Shown: positions 23,289-35,347, numbered from the stretch's first letter. The stretch is 64,000 bases of DNA from Anisus vortex (GCA_949126835.1 OX421495.1:30685671-30749670); one strand, 5' to 3'. The notes: a model not told the origin generated them from the letters alone. A program made the numbers and translations.

Positions 23289-23875
23289 TAACCTCATGCA
23301 ATATATCGTGCTCACACAACATGAAGTGATTATGCCGTCATGTGCGAGACTAACAAGCATTTCCGGTGAAATCTACTTCGTGCAATGAAGTTTGTTTATT
23401 GGCTGGCAATATAAATACGCACATCTCAAGTGTGTACATCTAAGAAAATACAATTTCTCTGTCCACGTTTTAAAGCCAAATAGAATTTTCTGCTTAGGAT
23501 ATCGATTTCTGTCTTCTCCATGGCTCGTAACTCTTCCATTCAGTTTATTTATTTTTCTGAAGAGCTATGTGTCCTAGTGAATACATATTTGAAAAAAAAC
23601 TATGCTCTGTTCATTATAAAATCTCGGCTTACGAAAATAAAAAATCTTTAAAATAAACTTGAATAGAATGAAAAAAAATGAGTTGAAGAAAATATTGAGA
23701 TGTTGAATTTTGAGATCAAAAATTGTACATGTGGAAAATAATAAAGTAATATTTATAAAAAAATTTTTTTTTCTCAAGTGGCTGTTAGCGAATGACAGGT
23801 GACCTAGAGAGAAGGTCAAGCAACAGAAGGGTGAAGGTCATATAGAATCAATATCATGGAGGGAAAATTATCAAA
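23289..23875. other. AT-rich unique DNA
   Basis: Nothing recognised; strongly AT-rich from 23570 to 23770. Confidence 0.55.
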
Positions 23876-23877
23876 TA

Positions 23878-24050
23878 AAACAAAAGGCAGACCCAGGCAG
23901 AGATGGATGATGTGGATATGAATTCACGATAGCTGGAGGTCCAAGCATAGAACAAAACAACATCTACTACGACAGAATGGAAGGGAGTGGTGTAGCAGGT
24001 CAAAGGCCACCATTGGCTATAGCATCACCTGGGATGGAGTGATTATGTAA
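23878..24050 (+). pseudogene. Non-LTR retrotransposon C-terminal remnant (RTE-like)
   Basis: One frame reads K-G-R-P-R-Q-R-W-M-M near 23882-23911, then after a stop and a divergent stretch R-E-W-C-S-R-S-K-A-T-I-G-Y-S-I-T-W-D-G to about 24039. The pair G-R-P-x-x-R-W-(x)-D-D and x-R-x-E-W-R is typical of the extreme C-terminus of several endonuclease/RT elements, where related copies read like RWMDDV and DRNEWRSRSKATIG. Too short and broken to assign a clade. No RT core is present upstream. Confidence 0.45.
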
Positions 24051-24545
24051 AACAAACATTGTAAAACATAATGTATGTCTAAAATCATCAAGTATGGAAG
24101 TATGAATACATTTCAGAGACATGATTAGAGAATTGATTGATTAAGTAAACTGTTATTCTACACGTCAGGTTGTTCAATATTTTGTATACATAAAAAAAAA
24201 AAACATCCTCGTTGCAAATGAAACTAAAAAAACAACAACGTAATACTAGGTAGAAGATTTTTAAAAAAAGGAAATATTTAGCAAATAAAAGTAAGTAGTA
24301 TATTTAATACGTACCGAAAAATAAATAGTGTGTATAATGAAGAAAAAAAATACTATTAATCACAATGCGTGAAGAGAAGTTATGTTCTAATTCATTGAAA
24401 ACAAATAATATGATAAAAAAATATGTCAAAGTATGATTACAGTGTGTTGTTGTTACTCCGCACTCATAATATTCAAATTAAACAAGTTCAATACTATCAC
24501 TGGAACTTACGTTAAAAGAAACTAGTTTTCCTTCTGTTTTGTTGT
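24051..24545. other. AT-rich unique DNA
   Basis: No feature recognised; many A/T homopolymer runs. Confidence 0.55.
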
Positions 24546-24547
24546 CG

Positions 24548-24770
24548 TTATAGGTCGAGGTGACCTAGCAACAATGCGCTTGTCTTTCTCAGCAACAGTC
24601 GCAGGTTTGCATCCTAGTGAAGGCTGGGATTTTTGTCCGGGTTTGAATGGTGTCCTCGAGTCCACCCAACGCTCTAGGGTATACCTGACATTTTGTTGGG
24701 ACAAAGTAAAGGCGACTTGACATTGTGTCCGTCAAACAATCCCCTCGTAAACCATGTCCGCGGAATATTG
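24548..24770 (+). mobile_element. tRNA-derived SINE copy
   Basis: Pol III-type head: box-A-like gaggtgacctagcaacaatg (about 24557-24576) and box-B-like gcaggtttgcatcctag (about 24601-24617), then the body gaaggctgggatttttg, gtcctcgagtccacccaacg, gggtatacctgacattttg and the conserved acaaagtaaaggcg block at about 24701-24714. The tail block cctcgtaaaccatg is at about 24743-24756. This body is shared with the other SINE copies in the window and matches my recollection of a common gastropod SINE. No target-site duplication or poly-A tail was identified. Confidence 0.75.
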
Positions 24771-24837
24771 ATAACGCTGCTTCAAGGACTCTAAGGATCA
24801 AATTGGTTTGATTGTAATACTTTGTTGCTATTGTGGG

Positions 24838-25034
24838 TGTTGTATGTGTGTCCGTGTGTGTGTCCGTGTGTGTCCGTGTGTGTCCGTGTGTGTGTCCGTG
24901 TGTGTCCGTGTGTGTCCGTGTGTGTTTGTGTGTGTGTTCGTGTGTGCACGTGTGTGCACGTGTGTGTTCGTGTGTGTACGTGTGTGTTCTTGTGTGTCCG
25001 TGTGTGTCCGTGTGTGTCCGTGTGTGTCTGTGTT
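24838..25034. repeat. TGTGTGTCCG microsatellite
   Basis: Compound (GT)n/tgtgtgtccg repeat of about 200 bp with tgtgtgcacg and tgtgtgttcg variants. Alternating purine-pyrimidine sequence has Z-DNA potential. All frames are open on both strands because of composition. Confidence 0.93.
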
Positions 25035-25389
25035 ATTGGACAAAACTCTGACCATCCAAGTACAAAAAAGAAATCAACAAACCGCAATTTTGTTTAAAGC
25101 AATTCAGTTTTGTTCAAAGTTTAAACATTGTCTAATACAACAGCTAATGGTAGACAGTAGCCAGCCTCCAGGTAAAATAAAGTATTCTAAACCTAAACCA
25201 ATAAAGTAACTAAGTGATAAGGAAAATTTTAAAGTTAGGAAAACTAGATAGTTCGTTTTCGTTTGTTAATAAGCTAACGATAAGGTAAGAGGTTATCTAA
25301 ATCATTGCCTTTTAAAGTTGATACTTTAATCAATAACACATTTTCTAATTGTTGTCAGCTCGCATCTGAAGCTTTTTATATAGTAAAGT

Positions 25390-25590
25390 ATCCCGTTGGA
25401 CCAAACTGATTCATTGTGGTGGTGAAACAGCGTTGATCAGTTTCTGTGGCCACGCCATACTAGTGAACTAGTGTGGCCTGTACAATGCCCAACCGCCTTT
25501 ACTTTACCCCAATTAAAGTCAGGTTCGAATCGAACCCAGGACCTTCATTACGCCAACGGAGCACGCTGCAGCTACACCACTTGTTTTTAA
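25390..25590 (-). mobile_element. tRNA-derived SINE copy, inverted
   Basis: Read on the minus strand: head agtggtgtagctgcagcg (from about 25582 leftward) with box B gggttcgattcg (near 25525), then the ggggtaaagtaaaggcgg block (about 25490-25510), and the tail gtggccacagaaactgatc ending near 25430, with ttcaccaccacaatg after it. Same family as the copies at 24.55 and 30.1 kb. The body between box B and the aaagtaaaggcgg block is shorter than in the 24.55-kb copy. Confidence 0.75.
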
Positions 25591-26255
25591 ATGACAGCTA
25601 AGCGCCAATCGTAGTTTCGACTGCAATCCCCTTCCTTTAGTTATGTAACCGACTTAACATTACCTACAGCTTGTCTAATATTTGGTTTGGCAGGCGAAGA
25701 CTACATTATGGAAAGATGATAATAATAAATTGCCCCTGTGTTAATACTCGCCCATTTAATGGCGTGATTTATCCGCAGCTGGGCCGAGCATGTCAAAGGC
25801 TAATATACGTTAAATAAACAAGCTCTTAAAAAAATGAAAAAAGAACAACCGACATTTTCCAACGGATAAATTGCAGGGGTCGTAAAGATATTTAATCTCT
25901 GGGTAGCATGACTGGATTAGAGAAAATACAAATGAATTAAAATAATCACCAACAAGAAAGAAAATGATCTATTTTGTATGGGCTGGGTCATAGACTCTAC
26001 ATGTGATTGAAAAGTTCTCAAGTAAATATATGGAGTTCTGATAAAAGCAATAGAACACGTGTTTATAAAATAGTTTTTTAACGCACATTTAAAGTTCTTC
26101 TATTGTTCATGATTCCACGCGTTGACAATCCTACAGTGTTTAATTCTTGTATTCTAATGTTGAGAAATCATTTTATAGTAAGCCTAGAGCTAAACACTGT
26201 CACCTAGAAATCTATTACATAAAGGCTACTGGTCACTGTGTTGACAACACAATCC
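25591..26255. other. Unique AT-rich DNA
   Basis: No gene recognised. Confidence 0.5.
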
Positions 26256-26257
26256 CC

Positions 26258-26312
26258 TATTAAGACGTGGCCCCGAAAACTTGTGAACTTTGCTTCACCA
26301 CCACTTGGACAA
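26258..26312 (+). mobile_element. SINE tail fragment
   Basis: cgtggccccgaaaacttgtg followed by ttcaccaccact resembles the tail of the SINE copies at 25.4 kb (minus) and 30.2 kb (ctgtggccacagaaactggtg and ttcaccggcac). No head is present. Confidence 0.4.
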
Positions 26313-26367
26313 AATTAGTCCTTTACTTTTAACTCTTTAGATATTTACCTTGTAAAAACATGTAATA

Positions 26368-26918
26368 TGACAGCACACATACATATATTCCAGACACAAT
26401 CATATTCACAACACAATCATATTCACAACACACACATATTATTCACAACACAATCATATTCACAACACACACATATTATTCACAACACAATCATATTCAC
26501 AACACACACATATATTCGCAACACACACATATATTCACAACACACATATAGTTTCACAACACAAACACACATATATATATATTCACAACACACATATATT
26601 CACATAAAAAACACACATATATTCACAACACACACATATATTCACAAATCACACATATATTCACAACTCACACATATATTCACAACTCACACATATATTC
26701 ACAAAACAATCATATTTACAACATACACATATATTCACAGCACAAACACACATATATTCACAACAAACACAAATATATTCAGAACACAGACAGATATATT
26801 CACAACACACACATATTCACAACACACACACATATATATTCACAACACACACATATATTGATAACACATACATATATTCACAACACACAAATATATTCAC
26901 AACACATACGTACATTAC
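26368..26918. repeat. CA/ATATTCACAA minisatellite
   Basis: Degenerate repeat of about 18-20 bp built from atattcacaacacacacat. It is open for about 164 codons on the + strand through composition only. Confidence 0.92.
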
Positions 26919-28354
26919 ACCTATATTAAACATTAACGTAAAAAAAAACACATAAGTAAATCAAGAAAAAAAACAAATAGCGTTGATCAGATAAAAGTGT
27001 GTAAAGATCATAGAAGATTGACCAGTAAAGAATTCAATGAAAACATGAACATTGATTCCTGAATAGATAAATAAACAATGTGAAAAGAAAGAGCTGCATA
27101 TTAAACATTTGAACAAACAGGAAAAAAAGTTTTGCTACTTACGGACAAAGTCCAAATTTTCAATGCGGAAATACATATAATGTATTTATATAATATGAAA
27201 TCAACTATTCATTTTAATCATAATCAATATAGTAACTTTTTGTACATTTATGTACATAATTTTATGTAAACTACTCATAATGTATACATATAATGTATAC
27301 ATATACATTATATACAACTTTTAATAGAATGAAATGCACCAAATTGGGGGCATTACGTTTGACGTATACTTTAGGAAGGATGGAGCTGTTAAATAAAGAT
27401 AATATATTATAATTAATGTCTTCTTTTCTTTTGCATGACCTTTGTATAACTTGAGTTCATGATACGCTGATTGTTCGATAACATAATATCAAATTGAAAA
27501 TCTTTTGATGGAAAAGAAATTCTATGATAAAAACCAAATTATAGACGATAAACATATAAGAGCATACATTGAAATTATACTTTTATCAATCCATGTAAAA
27601 ACATTCAGGTTGAACTAAAAAAAAATTAAAGAAAATCTTGTGACAGATTCAACATGTTACAACTTTAAGAAGATCAAAATTCAGATTGTCAAAATTTTCT
27701 AGTTTCTTTAACCCTAAACTAAACCACAAACATAATAATCTGCCACTCGCTCAAATGCTATCTATCAACTTTTGGTTTTTATTCTTCTCTCGCTAAACCT
27801 CGAGAGATTTAATTTTTAAAAAAGTTGGATGGAAATACAGACAAACGAATTCTGTGTTACAGGCTACAAAATGTAGGTCAGAATCTAAAATGCAAAATGA
27901 TCCATTTCAATTGTACGGGAAACACCTTATAGACGCTTAGAACAAAACCTTCTGTTTTATTTCTCAATTAATTAATTAGTCACATTTGTTTTTCTAGAGT
28001 GAATAGAAGAAAATCTAATAATAGAAACTAAAATAAACGTGTAATGTGTTTTAAAATTTTTGTTATTAGGCTACTCCTAAAAACTGTACACTATCAAATG
28101 TCAAGCAAAAGTCCAGAGACCAATTTTTCTAAGATATGGACATTCTTTTTTTTTTTTTTTTAAATATTATGTGTTGGAGATACACGTTTTGGTCAACATC
28201 TATCCCATCTACCTCATAGTTAGACATCTGGGTTATTGACATGTATCAAACGACAACTAAAACACTAACTAACGTAAAACCAAACAAGCGACTTTATAAA
28301 ACAAAATGCAGACATTATCCGCCATAGTTTATGACTCGGGCGGTTTAAAAGACA
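26919..28354. other. AT-rich unique DNA
   Basis: No coding signal or recognised element in about 1.4 kb. A near-perfect TA-rich palindrome lies at 27288-27313. Confidence 0.55.
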
Positions 28355-29745
28355 CAAAAAAGACCATTCTTCACCAACAGACACACACATAAGATTATTC
28401 TTCACCAACAGACACACAAAAAGACCATTCTTCACCAACAGACACACAAACAAGACCATTATTCACCAAAAGACAAACAAAAAGACCATTCTTCACCAAC
28501 AGACACACAAATAAGACCATTCTTCACCAACAGACATAAAAACAAGACCATTCTTCACCAACAGACACAAAAACAAGACCATTATTCACCAAAAGACAAA
28601 CAAAAAAGACCATTCTTCACCAACAGACACACAACTAAGACCATTCTTCACCAACAGACATAAAAACAAGACCATTCTTCACCAACAGACACAAAAACAA
28701 GACCATTATTCACCAAAAGACAAACAAAAAAGACCATTCTTCACCAACAGACCCACAAATAAGACCATTCTTCACCAACAGACACACAAAAAGACCATTT
28801 TTCACCAACAGACACAAAAACAAGACCATTCTTCACCAACAGACACAAAAACAAGACCATTCTTCACCAACAGACACAAAAACAAGACCATTCTTCACCA
28901 ATAGACACAAAAACAAGACCATTCTTCGCCAACAGACACAAAAACAAGACCATTCTTCACCAATAGACACACAAATAATACCATTCTTCACCAACAGACA
29001 CACAAACAAGATCTTTTTTCACCAATAGACACACAAATGAGACCATTCTTCACCAACAGAAACACAAATAAGACCATTCTTCACCAACAGACATAAAAAC
29101 AAAACCATTCTTTACCAACATACACACAAACGAGACCATTATTCACCAATAGACACACAAATAAGACCATTCTTCACCGACAGACACAAAAACAAGACCA
29201 TTCTTTACCGACAGACACACAAAAAGACCATTCTTCACCAACATACACACAAACAAGACCATTCTTCACCAACAGACACAAAAACAAGACCATTCTTTAC
29301 CGACAGACACACAAAAAGACCATTATTCACCAATAGACACACAAATAAGACCATTCTTCACCAACAGACACAAAAACAAGACCATTCTTTTCCAACAGAC
29401 ACACAAAAAAGACCATTCTTGACAAACAGACAAACAAAAACAAGACCATTCCTTACCAACAGACACACAAAAAAGACCATTCCTCACCAACAGACAACAA
29501 AAAAGACCATTCTTCACCAACAGACAAACAAAAACAAGACCATTCTTCACCAACAGACACACAAACAAGACCATTCTTTACCAACAGACACACAAAAAAG
29601 ACCATTCCTCACCAACAGATACACAAAAACGACCATTCTTCACCAACAGACATACAAAAACAAGACCATTCTTCACCAACAGACACACAAACAAGACCAT
29701 TCTTCACCAACAGACACACAAAAAGACCATTTTTCACCAACACTT
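28355..29745. repeat. 31-bp minisatellite with length variants
   Basis: About 45 copies of agaccattcttcaccaacag followed by acacacaaaca or shorter forms (27-33 bp). Block variants recur: the tandem series attcaccaaaagacaaac then ttcaccaacagacac appears near 28450, 28580 and 28705, suggesting a three- or four-unit higher-order repeat of about 125-130 bp. Confidence 0.95.
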
Positions 29746-30065
29746 TCTTCCAGACCTAGAAAGAGCCTGAATCACTTGACCGCTTAGTTGAAGAGGATCA
29801 TTAAACTTGTTCTTGTCAAAACTTTACACTGTGTGCTGTACGTTGACGGGCGCCATGGCCCAGGCTCGTTTGAAAATAAAGCCACAGGAAGTGACGTCAG
29901 CAGACTTTCGTTGACAAATGTTTGAGAAATACGGTCTAGAATAATTGCTACTCAAAGTGGTCATTATCGAAGGCATGGTTAAAAAAAAACAACAGAAATG
30001 TGGCTGTTATAGTGATATCTCTAACTTTATTAATCTACTGATCTCCAAGGGTTTTGTAAAGATTA
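29746..30065. other. Unique spacer
   Basis: No feature recognised. Slightly GC-richer at 29840-29910 (gacgggcgccatggcccagg). Confidence 0.5.
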
Positions 30066-30067
30066 TG

Positions 30068-30252
30068 TCACATACAATGGCACGACTGGCGTACCAAAGG
30101 TCCTGGGTTCGAAACCTGTTAAAGGCTAGTTTTTTTCCGTGGACTCTAGGATGTCCCTGCCATTAGTTGAGGTATAGTAAAGGCGGCTGGGCAATACGCT
30201 GTGGCCACAGAAACTGGTGAATGCTTCTTCACCGGCACTTTAATCAATTTGG
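30068..30252 (+). mobile_element. tRNA-derived SINE copy
   Basis: Box B ctgggttcgaaacctg at about 30104-30119, body gtggactctaggatgtccc, tgccattagttgaggtatag and the agtaaaggcggctgggc block (about 30177-30193), tail gtggccacagaaactggtga (about 30201-30220) and ttcaccggcactt. The box-A region is diverged. Same family as 24.55 and 25.4 kb. Confidence 0.75.
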
Positions 30253-30364
30253 GCCGACGGGTACTTTTATTTTATATACAAAGGTAATGCATAGTATCAT
30301 TACCAGTATTAAACTTAAATAATAATATTACACATGCAGCTAATTTCTATTATACGTTTTCTAT

Positions 30365-30800
30365 TCATTTATGAATACGTTTTTGTAAATATTCATTCAC
30401 GTAGCAACATATTCATTCATCCATCCAGCACATATCCACGTATTCATTTATTTTTGCATCTTGTAGGATTACCCTTTAATCGAAAATCCACTCATCCATT
30501 AATCAAAGGCACCATTCATACACGTATCAATTTATACAGATATCCATTCATTCATGTACTTATTTATCCGTTATTTCAGTCATCTTCATTAATGTATCCA
30601 CCTATCCTTCTATCCACGATCCCACGTATCCATTCTATCCTCGTATCCATTAATTCATCCTCCTATCAATTCATCCATGTATCCAATAATCCATTCATTC
30701 ACGCATAACGTTCATCCACATAAACATTCATCCCCATGGCCGTTTGTCCACGCATCCATTCATCCATGTATCCATATCACACTACATATAAAAATATATT
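30365..30800. repeat. Degenerate ATTCATCCA-type simple repeat
   Basis: Loose tetranucleotide-like repetition of cattcatccacgtatccatt and similar strings; strongly degenerate. Confidence 0.7.
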
Positions 30801-31109
30801 CATTCAGCCTCCCAGGCATTTATTTAACTTTTAACCTAATAACCAGCATATTGTTTTGTGACAGCCATTTCTCTATTTTTATTGTTTCCATTTATATACA
30901 ACCCGCTCGTCCCATCAGCAATCAATCTATCTATTCACAAAGACATGTTTTTAAACGAGGGCAAAAAATCAACCAGTTTTATCTATACATTTTTACAAGT
31001 GACAACGAAATAAACAGCAAAAAGCAGGTAATTACAAATGAAGGTGTTATAACAGAAGGCTGAGACAGCTGCCGTCAAACCATGACATGACACTGGGCTT
31101 TACACTATG
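30801..31109. other. Unique spacer
   Basis: No feature recognised. Confidence 0.45.
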
Positions 31110-32075
31110 TGTCACGATCCTGGACTTAATCGTAACTTATTAGTACACTTAGATAGATAGTAACGTAGAAAGTCAAACCATAGATTAGCGCAAGTTAGGA
31201 TAGCAACCCTCCAACCACTCTTTATCACTTTCCTTAACTTCCACTTCTATTGTATTAATTCCCCGACTCAGAGTTTACTAATTAAGACGGCCGAAATTGG
31301 TACTTAATCTGGGTTGTATGAGTGTGAATGTGTTAGTTAATGAAGTTACAATGTATATATTTTATCATGTGTTATTTTAATGTATTTATATCATGTCTAA
31401 TGTATTAATTCATGTTGTTAATTTAATATGTTGTATGTAGGCATTACGCCAGTCGACCCAAATACTCGACCCCATGCTCAACCCCTCCTTCTCGCGCCCT
31501 CTCCCCCGCCTCCTCCTTATCTCCCCTTCACCTACCACTCACGGGCGGAAACTAGTTAGCTAATATCTTTGTATTGTAGCTACCCAATCAAATTGAGAAG
31601 CGATCACGTGACTAGTGTTCACGAAAAGTCCGCCTAACTAACTTAGCGTCACTTTTTTGCGATGGCTCTGGGCGGATAAACTACTCTGATTTTGACCCTC
31701 TGATTGTACATTTCGTTTCAAGTATTATATCGCCTCGCATGTGTAGATATAGCTGTTTAGCCAGCAATCGTATTTTCCTCAGTATAGTTGTGTACCCTAA
31801 TGTTGGATTACATGACATTACCATATACTAAATGTTAGCCATTCCTGTGCAAATTCATATGTGTGTCTCACCATTGGGTATTTGAAAGTAAATAAACACA
31901 TGAACTGTAACCAGAGATTCGCTTGCATACCTTAGAACTGTCTGTTTGTGTTCGTTATAACATCTAAACGAGCCAGGAGAGGATTAATCATTTTTCCAGG
32001 ACGACTACAGCATCGGTACCTCATACCCCACGACAACCAGCCAGCACTACCCCACTCACCCACAACCCCGCACCC
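31110..32075 (+). mobile_element. LTR-like sequence with adjacent leader, copy 1
   Basis: Begins tgtcacgatcctggac and is collinear, by shared blocks, with an inverted copy at about 41.73-43.04 kb. Shared blocks: taacttattagtacac (start), atagattagcgcaagtt, attaattcatgttgtt, a pyrimidine-rich tract at 31488-31530 containing tccttatctccccttcacc, accagagattcgctt, ccttagaactgt, acgagccaggagag, and ccacgacaaccagcc. A plausible LTR 3' end is ttataaca at 31955-31962, which would make the LTR about 850 bp and the rest leader. No gag/pol is seen, so the copy is 3'-truncated or otherwise decayed. Assigning it to an LTR retrotransposon is inference from the TGT start, length and promoter-like composition. 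Confidence 0.55.
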
Positions 32076-32305
32076 CCTCTCAGTGTCCACATTATGACAC
32101 TATTAAATACGGCTAACAATGAGACTGGACGACACTGTCGTAAAGACAATTGTGACACCAAATTGCCACAATATTGCCACCACATTAAAAACTCAGCAAG
32201 AATTAAAACTCAAATGTTTCCGGCAGCATGTGGCTTAAACAGTCTTAGCTCGACAATTCAGGTTGGAGAAATGAAATTGGTGACAGCTAAAAATGTTGAA
32301 ATTTG
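32076..32305. other. Spacer before the 16-bp array
   Basis: About 230 bp with a short open stretch of about 70 codons that resembles nothing known to me. Confidence 0.4.
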
Positions 32306-33155
32306 AATAAGTTGACAGTTAAAATGGTTGACAGTTGAAAAAGTTGACAGTTGCAATGGCTGACAGTTGTAATAGCTGACAGTTGAAATGGTTGACAGTT
32401 GAAAAAAAAGTCAGTTGAAATAGTTGACAGTTGAAATGGCTGACGGTTGAAATGGTTGACAGTTGAGATGGATGACAGTTGAAATGGTTGACAGTTGAAA
32501 AAATTGATAGTTGAAAAGGGATTACAGTTGAAAAAGTTGACAGTTAAAATGGCTGACAGTTGAAATAGTTGACAGTTGAAATGGCTGACGGTTGAAATTG
32601 TTGACAGTTGAGATGGATGACAGTTTAAATGGTTGACAGTTGAAAAAATTGATAGTTGAAAGGGTTTACAGTTGAAAAAGTTGACAGTTGAAATGGCTGA
32701 CAGTTGAAATGGTTGACAGTTGAAAAAACAGACAGTTGAAATTATTGACAGTTGAAAAAGTTAACAGTTGAAATGGCTGACAGTTGAAATGGCTGACAGT
32801 TGAAATGGTTGACAGTTGAAATGGCTGACTGTTGAAAAAGTTGACAGGTGAAATGGTTGACAGTTAAAATAGTTGACAGTTGAAATGGTTGACAGGTAAA
32901 ATGGTTGACAATTGAAAAAGTTGACAATTGAAATGGCTGACAGTTGAAAAAACTCACTGTTGAAAAAGTTGACAGTTGAATTGGCTGACGGTTAAAATGG
33001 TTGACAGTTGGAATGGTTGACAGTTGAAAAAGTGATAAGTTGGAAAAGTTGACAGTTGAAATAATTTACAATTGAAATGTCTGACCGTTTAAATGGTTGA
33101 CAGTTGAAATGGTTGACAGTTGAAACGGTCAACAGTTGAAATGGTTGACATATTT
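32306..33155. repeat. 16-bp minisatellite (gttgacagttgaaatg)
   Basis: About 50 copies, alternating imperfectly between gttgacagttgaaatg and gctgacagttgaaatg, with A-rich variants (gaaaaagttgacagttg). A longer pattern of about 180-190 bp recurs near 32400 and 32560 (gttgagatggatgacag in both). Confidence 0.94.
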
Positions 33156-33754
33156 TTTCTCTATATTGTAGATGTAGTTTTGCCAGCATTAAATAAAACA
33201 ACAACAATAAAACAGAAAACTTAAAAAAAACAAGTGAGAGTTGGTTTTAGAAATTTATAGGCAATTTGAAACTTTCGCATTATTTACTGATTGGCTGTAA
33301 CAATTTGACGTATGGGCTTCCGGTTGCCGGATATTGTGAAAACCAACAATTTTGTTTTTATTCTTTTCTCTTTTTTTTTCTCTCAACTGTTTTTTTTATG
33401 CCTGGTGCAATGTCAGGAGTAAATGAACAACGTGAATGAACCACCAAGGGAGACAAATGAAACATTACAACAGCAGACGTTATCACCCCTTGAAGAAATA
33501 TTTAAGACGTAGTACTGAAAGACCTTGCAGGTATCAACCACTGTTTTGTGCTTTGGTAGAAATCGCTATGTAACGGGAAGTAATGGCGTCAAAAATATCT
33601 CATAACTTAGTTGTTGTTGTTTTCAATATTTATTCGTTCATTCAAACAGAAAAGACTAATTACATTAAGGCTTTTACGTCATTATTAACTGACATTATAA
33701 AAGTACACATTTATTATAGTCTATGATAAAAGTTACTAGTTACATTTCCCAGTA
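33156..33754. other. AT-rich unique DNA
   Basis: No gene recognised. At 33712-33727 ttattatagtctatga resembles the terminus of the second MITE family (45.46 kb), but no partner end is seen. Confidence 0.45.
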
Positions 33755-34037
33755 AGTTCTCAGTATGGCTAGTGAATTAGCGTTCACCTGTTTCCGTTGC
33801 CCCGACTTGAAAAGGGACCATGTAGATAGCAGCATGCCAAGCCGCAGTTGTCACCAGAGCCGGGTAGACTCAAGGACTACCTACAGTATCAGGAATAACT
33901 CCTGCAGCTTACGGAGATTTAAACCATGAACGTTCAACATGGCGATCCAAGCGCCCAGCTTACGGAGATTTAAACCATGAACGTTCAACATGGCGATCCA
34001 AGCGCCCAGCCGCTAGACCACCGGGACATATTTTGCT
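33755..34037 (-). mobile_element. tRNA-derived SINE copy with internal 51-bp duplication
   Basis: On the minus strand the head reads ggtggtctagcggctgggcg (box A, near 34020) then catggtttaaatctccg (box-B position, near 33975 and again near 33925). The body includes cttgagtctacccggctctg and the tail ggcaacggaaacaggtgaac. A 51-bp segment spanning the box-B region is present twice in tandem (33905-33955 and 33956-34006), identical by eye. Confidence 0.72.
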
Positions 34038-34371
34038 TGTTATAGTTCTACTGTGGTCAGGGTCAGCCTGACATGAATACACCTAATCCACTGTAACTTT
34101 ATAACAGTATTAATAGTAATAGTATGAATAGTCTAAATTTGGATTCTAGTTCATTTGTGTGCAACACTCTTCGTCCTTTGGCCTTAAAAGGAATTGGATA
34201 CAACAATAATGGACACACGTTATAAACATTTATTTACATCTGTAATAAAAATGAATTCAATAAATTACCATTAGAAGATGTATAAACGTGGCGGGGTGCA
34301 TTGTGGCCTGTGGCCAGCCTGTTGCACACCAATGGTATGGCTGCTACATTTGTGTGTGTGTCTATCTAAAG
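34038..34371. other. Unique spacer
   Basis: No gene recognised. Confidence 0.45.
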
Positions 34372-34561
34372 AAGGCGTCGCAACATTTTGATAAGTGTGC
34401 CAAAGTTGGATTACTAATTCATTCCGCGTGCCAAAAGCATAAAAGTCAACCTGCGTTACCAATAAATTTGAATTATTGATTTTTGTGTGGGTCTTTCGCA
34501 TGCATTTAAAAATCGCTGAGCGTGCCAAGTGTGACCCGTGTACGTAGGTTGCCGACAACTG
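34372..34561 (-). mobile_element. hAT-like MITE, about 190 bp
   Basis: On the minus strand it starts cagttgtcggcaacctacg (34561 leftward) and ends aatgttgcgacgcctt (34372), imperfect versions of the terminal motif caggggtcggcaacc. It is collinear with the 187-bp element at 54502-54688: acttggcacgc, gcgaaagaccc, ggttgacttttatgct, ggcacgcggaatgaattag, actttggcacac. Flanks atctaaag (34364-34371) and gtctaaaa (34562-34569) match at 6 of 8 positions, fitting an aged 8-bp hAT target duplication. No transposase. Confidence 0.7.
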
Positions 34562-34565
34562 GTCT

Positions 34566-35134
34566 AAAATATTGGTCGTAACTAAGTTATCTCTTAGAAT
34601 GTGATCTTAACCTAATCAAATATTGGTCGTAACTAAGTTATCTCTTAGAATGTGATCTTAACCAAATCAAATATTGGTCGTAACTAAGTTATCTCTTAGA
34701 ATGTGATCTTAACCAAATCAAAAATTGGTCGTAACTAAGTTATCTCTTAGAATTTGATCTTAACCAAATCAAATATTGGTCGTAACTAAGTTATCTCTTA
34801 GAATGTGATCTTAACCAAATCAAATATTGGTCGTAAGCCTAACTAATTTATCTCTTAATATGTGATCTTAACCAAATCAAATATTGGTCGTAACTAAGTT
34901 ATCTCTTAGAATGTGATCTTAACCAAATCAAATATTGGTTGTAACTAAGTTATCTCTAAGAATGTGATCTTAACCAAATCAAATTTTGGTCGTAACTAAG
35001 TTATCTCTTAGAATGTGATCTTAACCAAATCAAATATTGGTCGGAACTAAGTTATCTCTTAGAATGTGATCTTAACCAAATCAAATATTGGTCGTAACTA
35101 AGTTATCTCTTAGAATGTGATCTTAACCAAATCC
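34566..35134. repeat. 51-bp minisatellite abutting the MITE
   Basis: About 11 copies of a 51-bp unit: aatattggtcgtaactaagt, tatctcttagaatgtgatct, taaccaaatca. Very uniform; a few units have single changes and one at about 34835 has an extra gcct. It begins within the right flank of the hAT-like element. Confidence 0.96.
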
Positions 35135-35347
35135 AATATCCAGTTCAAATGCATTTTGATTTAGATATATTATAAGAGATATACTGTTCTAAGTATATTT
35201 TTAATGTGTTGTTATAGAGAAATCTTTTAATATTCTAAAATTATATGGTTGTATATTTTTATATCTTTGGCTATATATCTTTTGTATTGATGATACAAAA
35301 TGATTTTCAAGTAATATAGAATAGTGATAAACAAGCCCCAAGTATTA

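Noticed and set aside
24791..25209. Cys/Val-rich and His/Thr-rich frames near 25 kb
   Set aside because: All are translations of the GT microsatellite, open in every frame.
34372..34561. 95-codon minus-strand frame as a gene
   Set aside because: It coincides with the MITE and its flank; the translation has no relation to the related MITE copies, which are not open.
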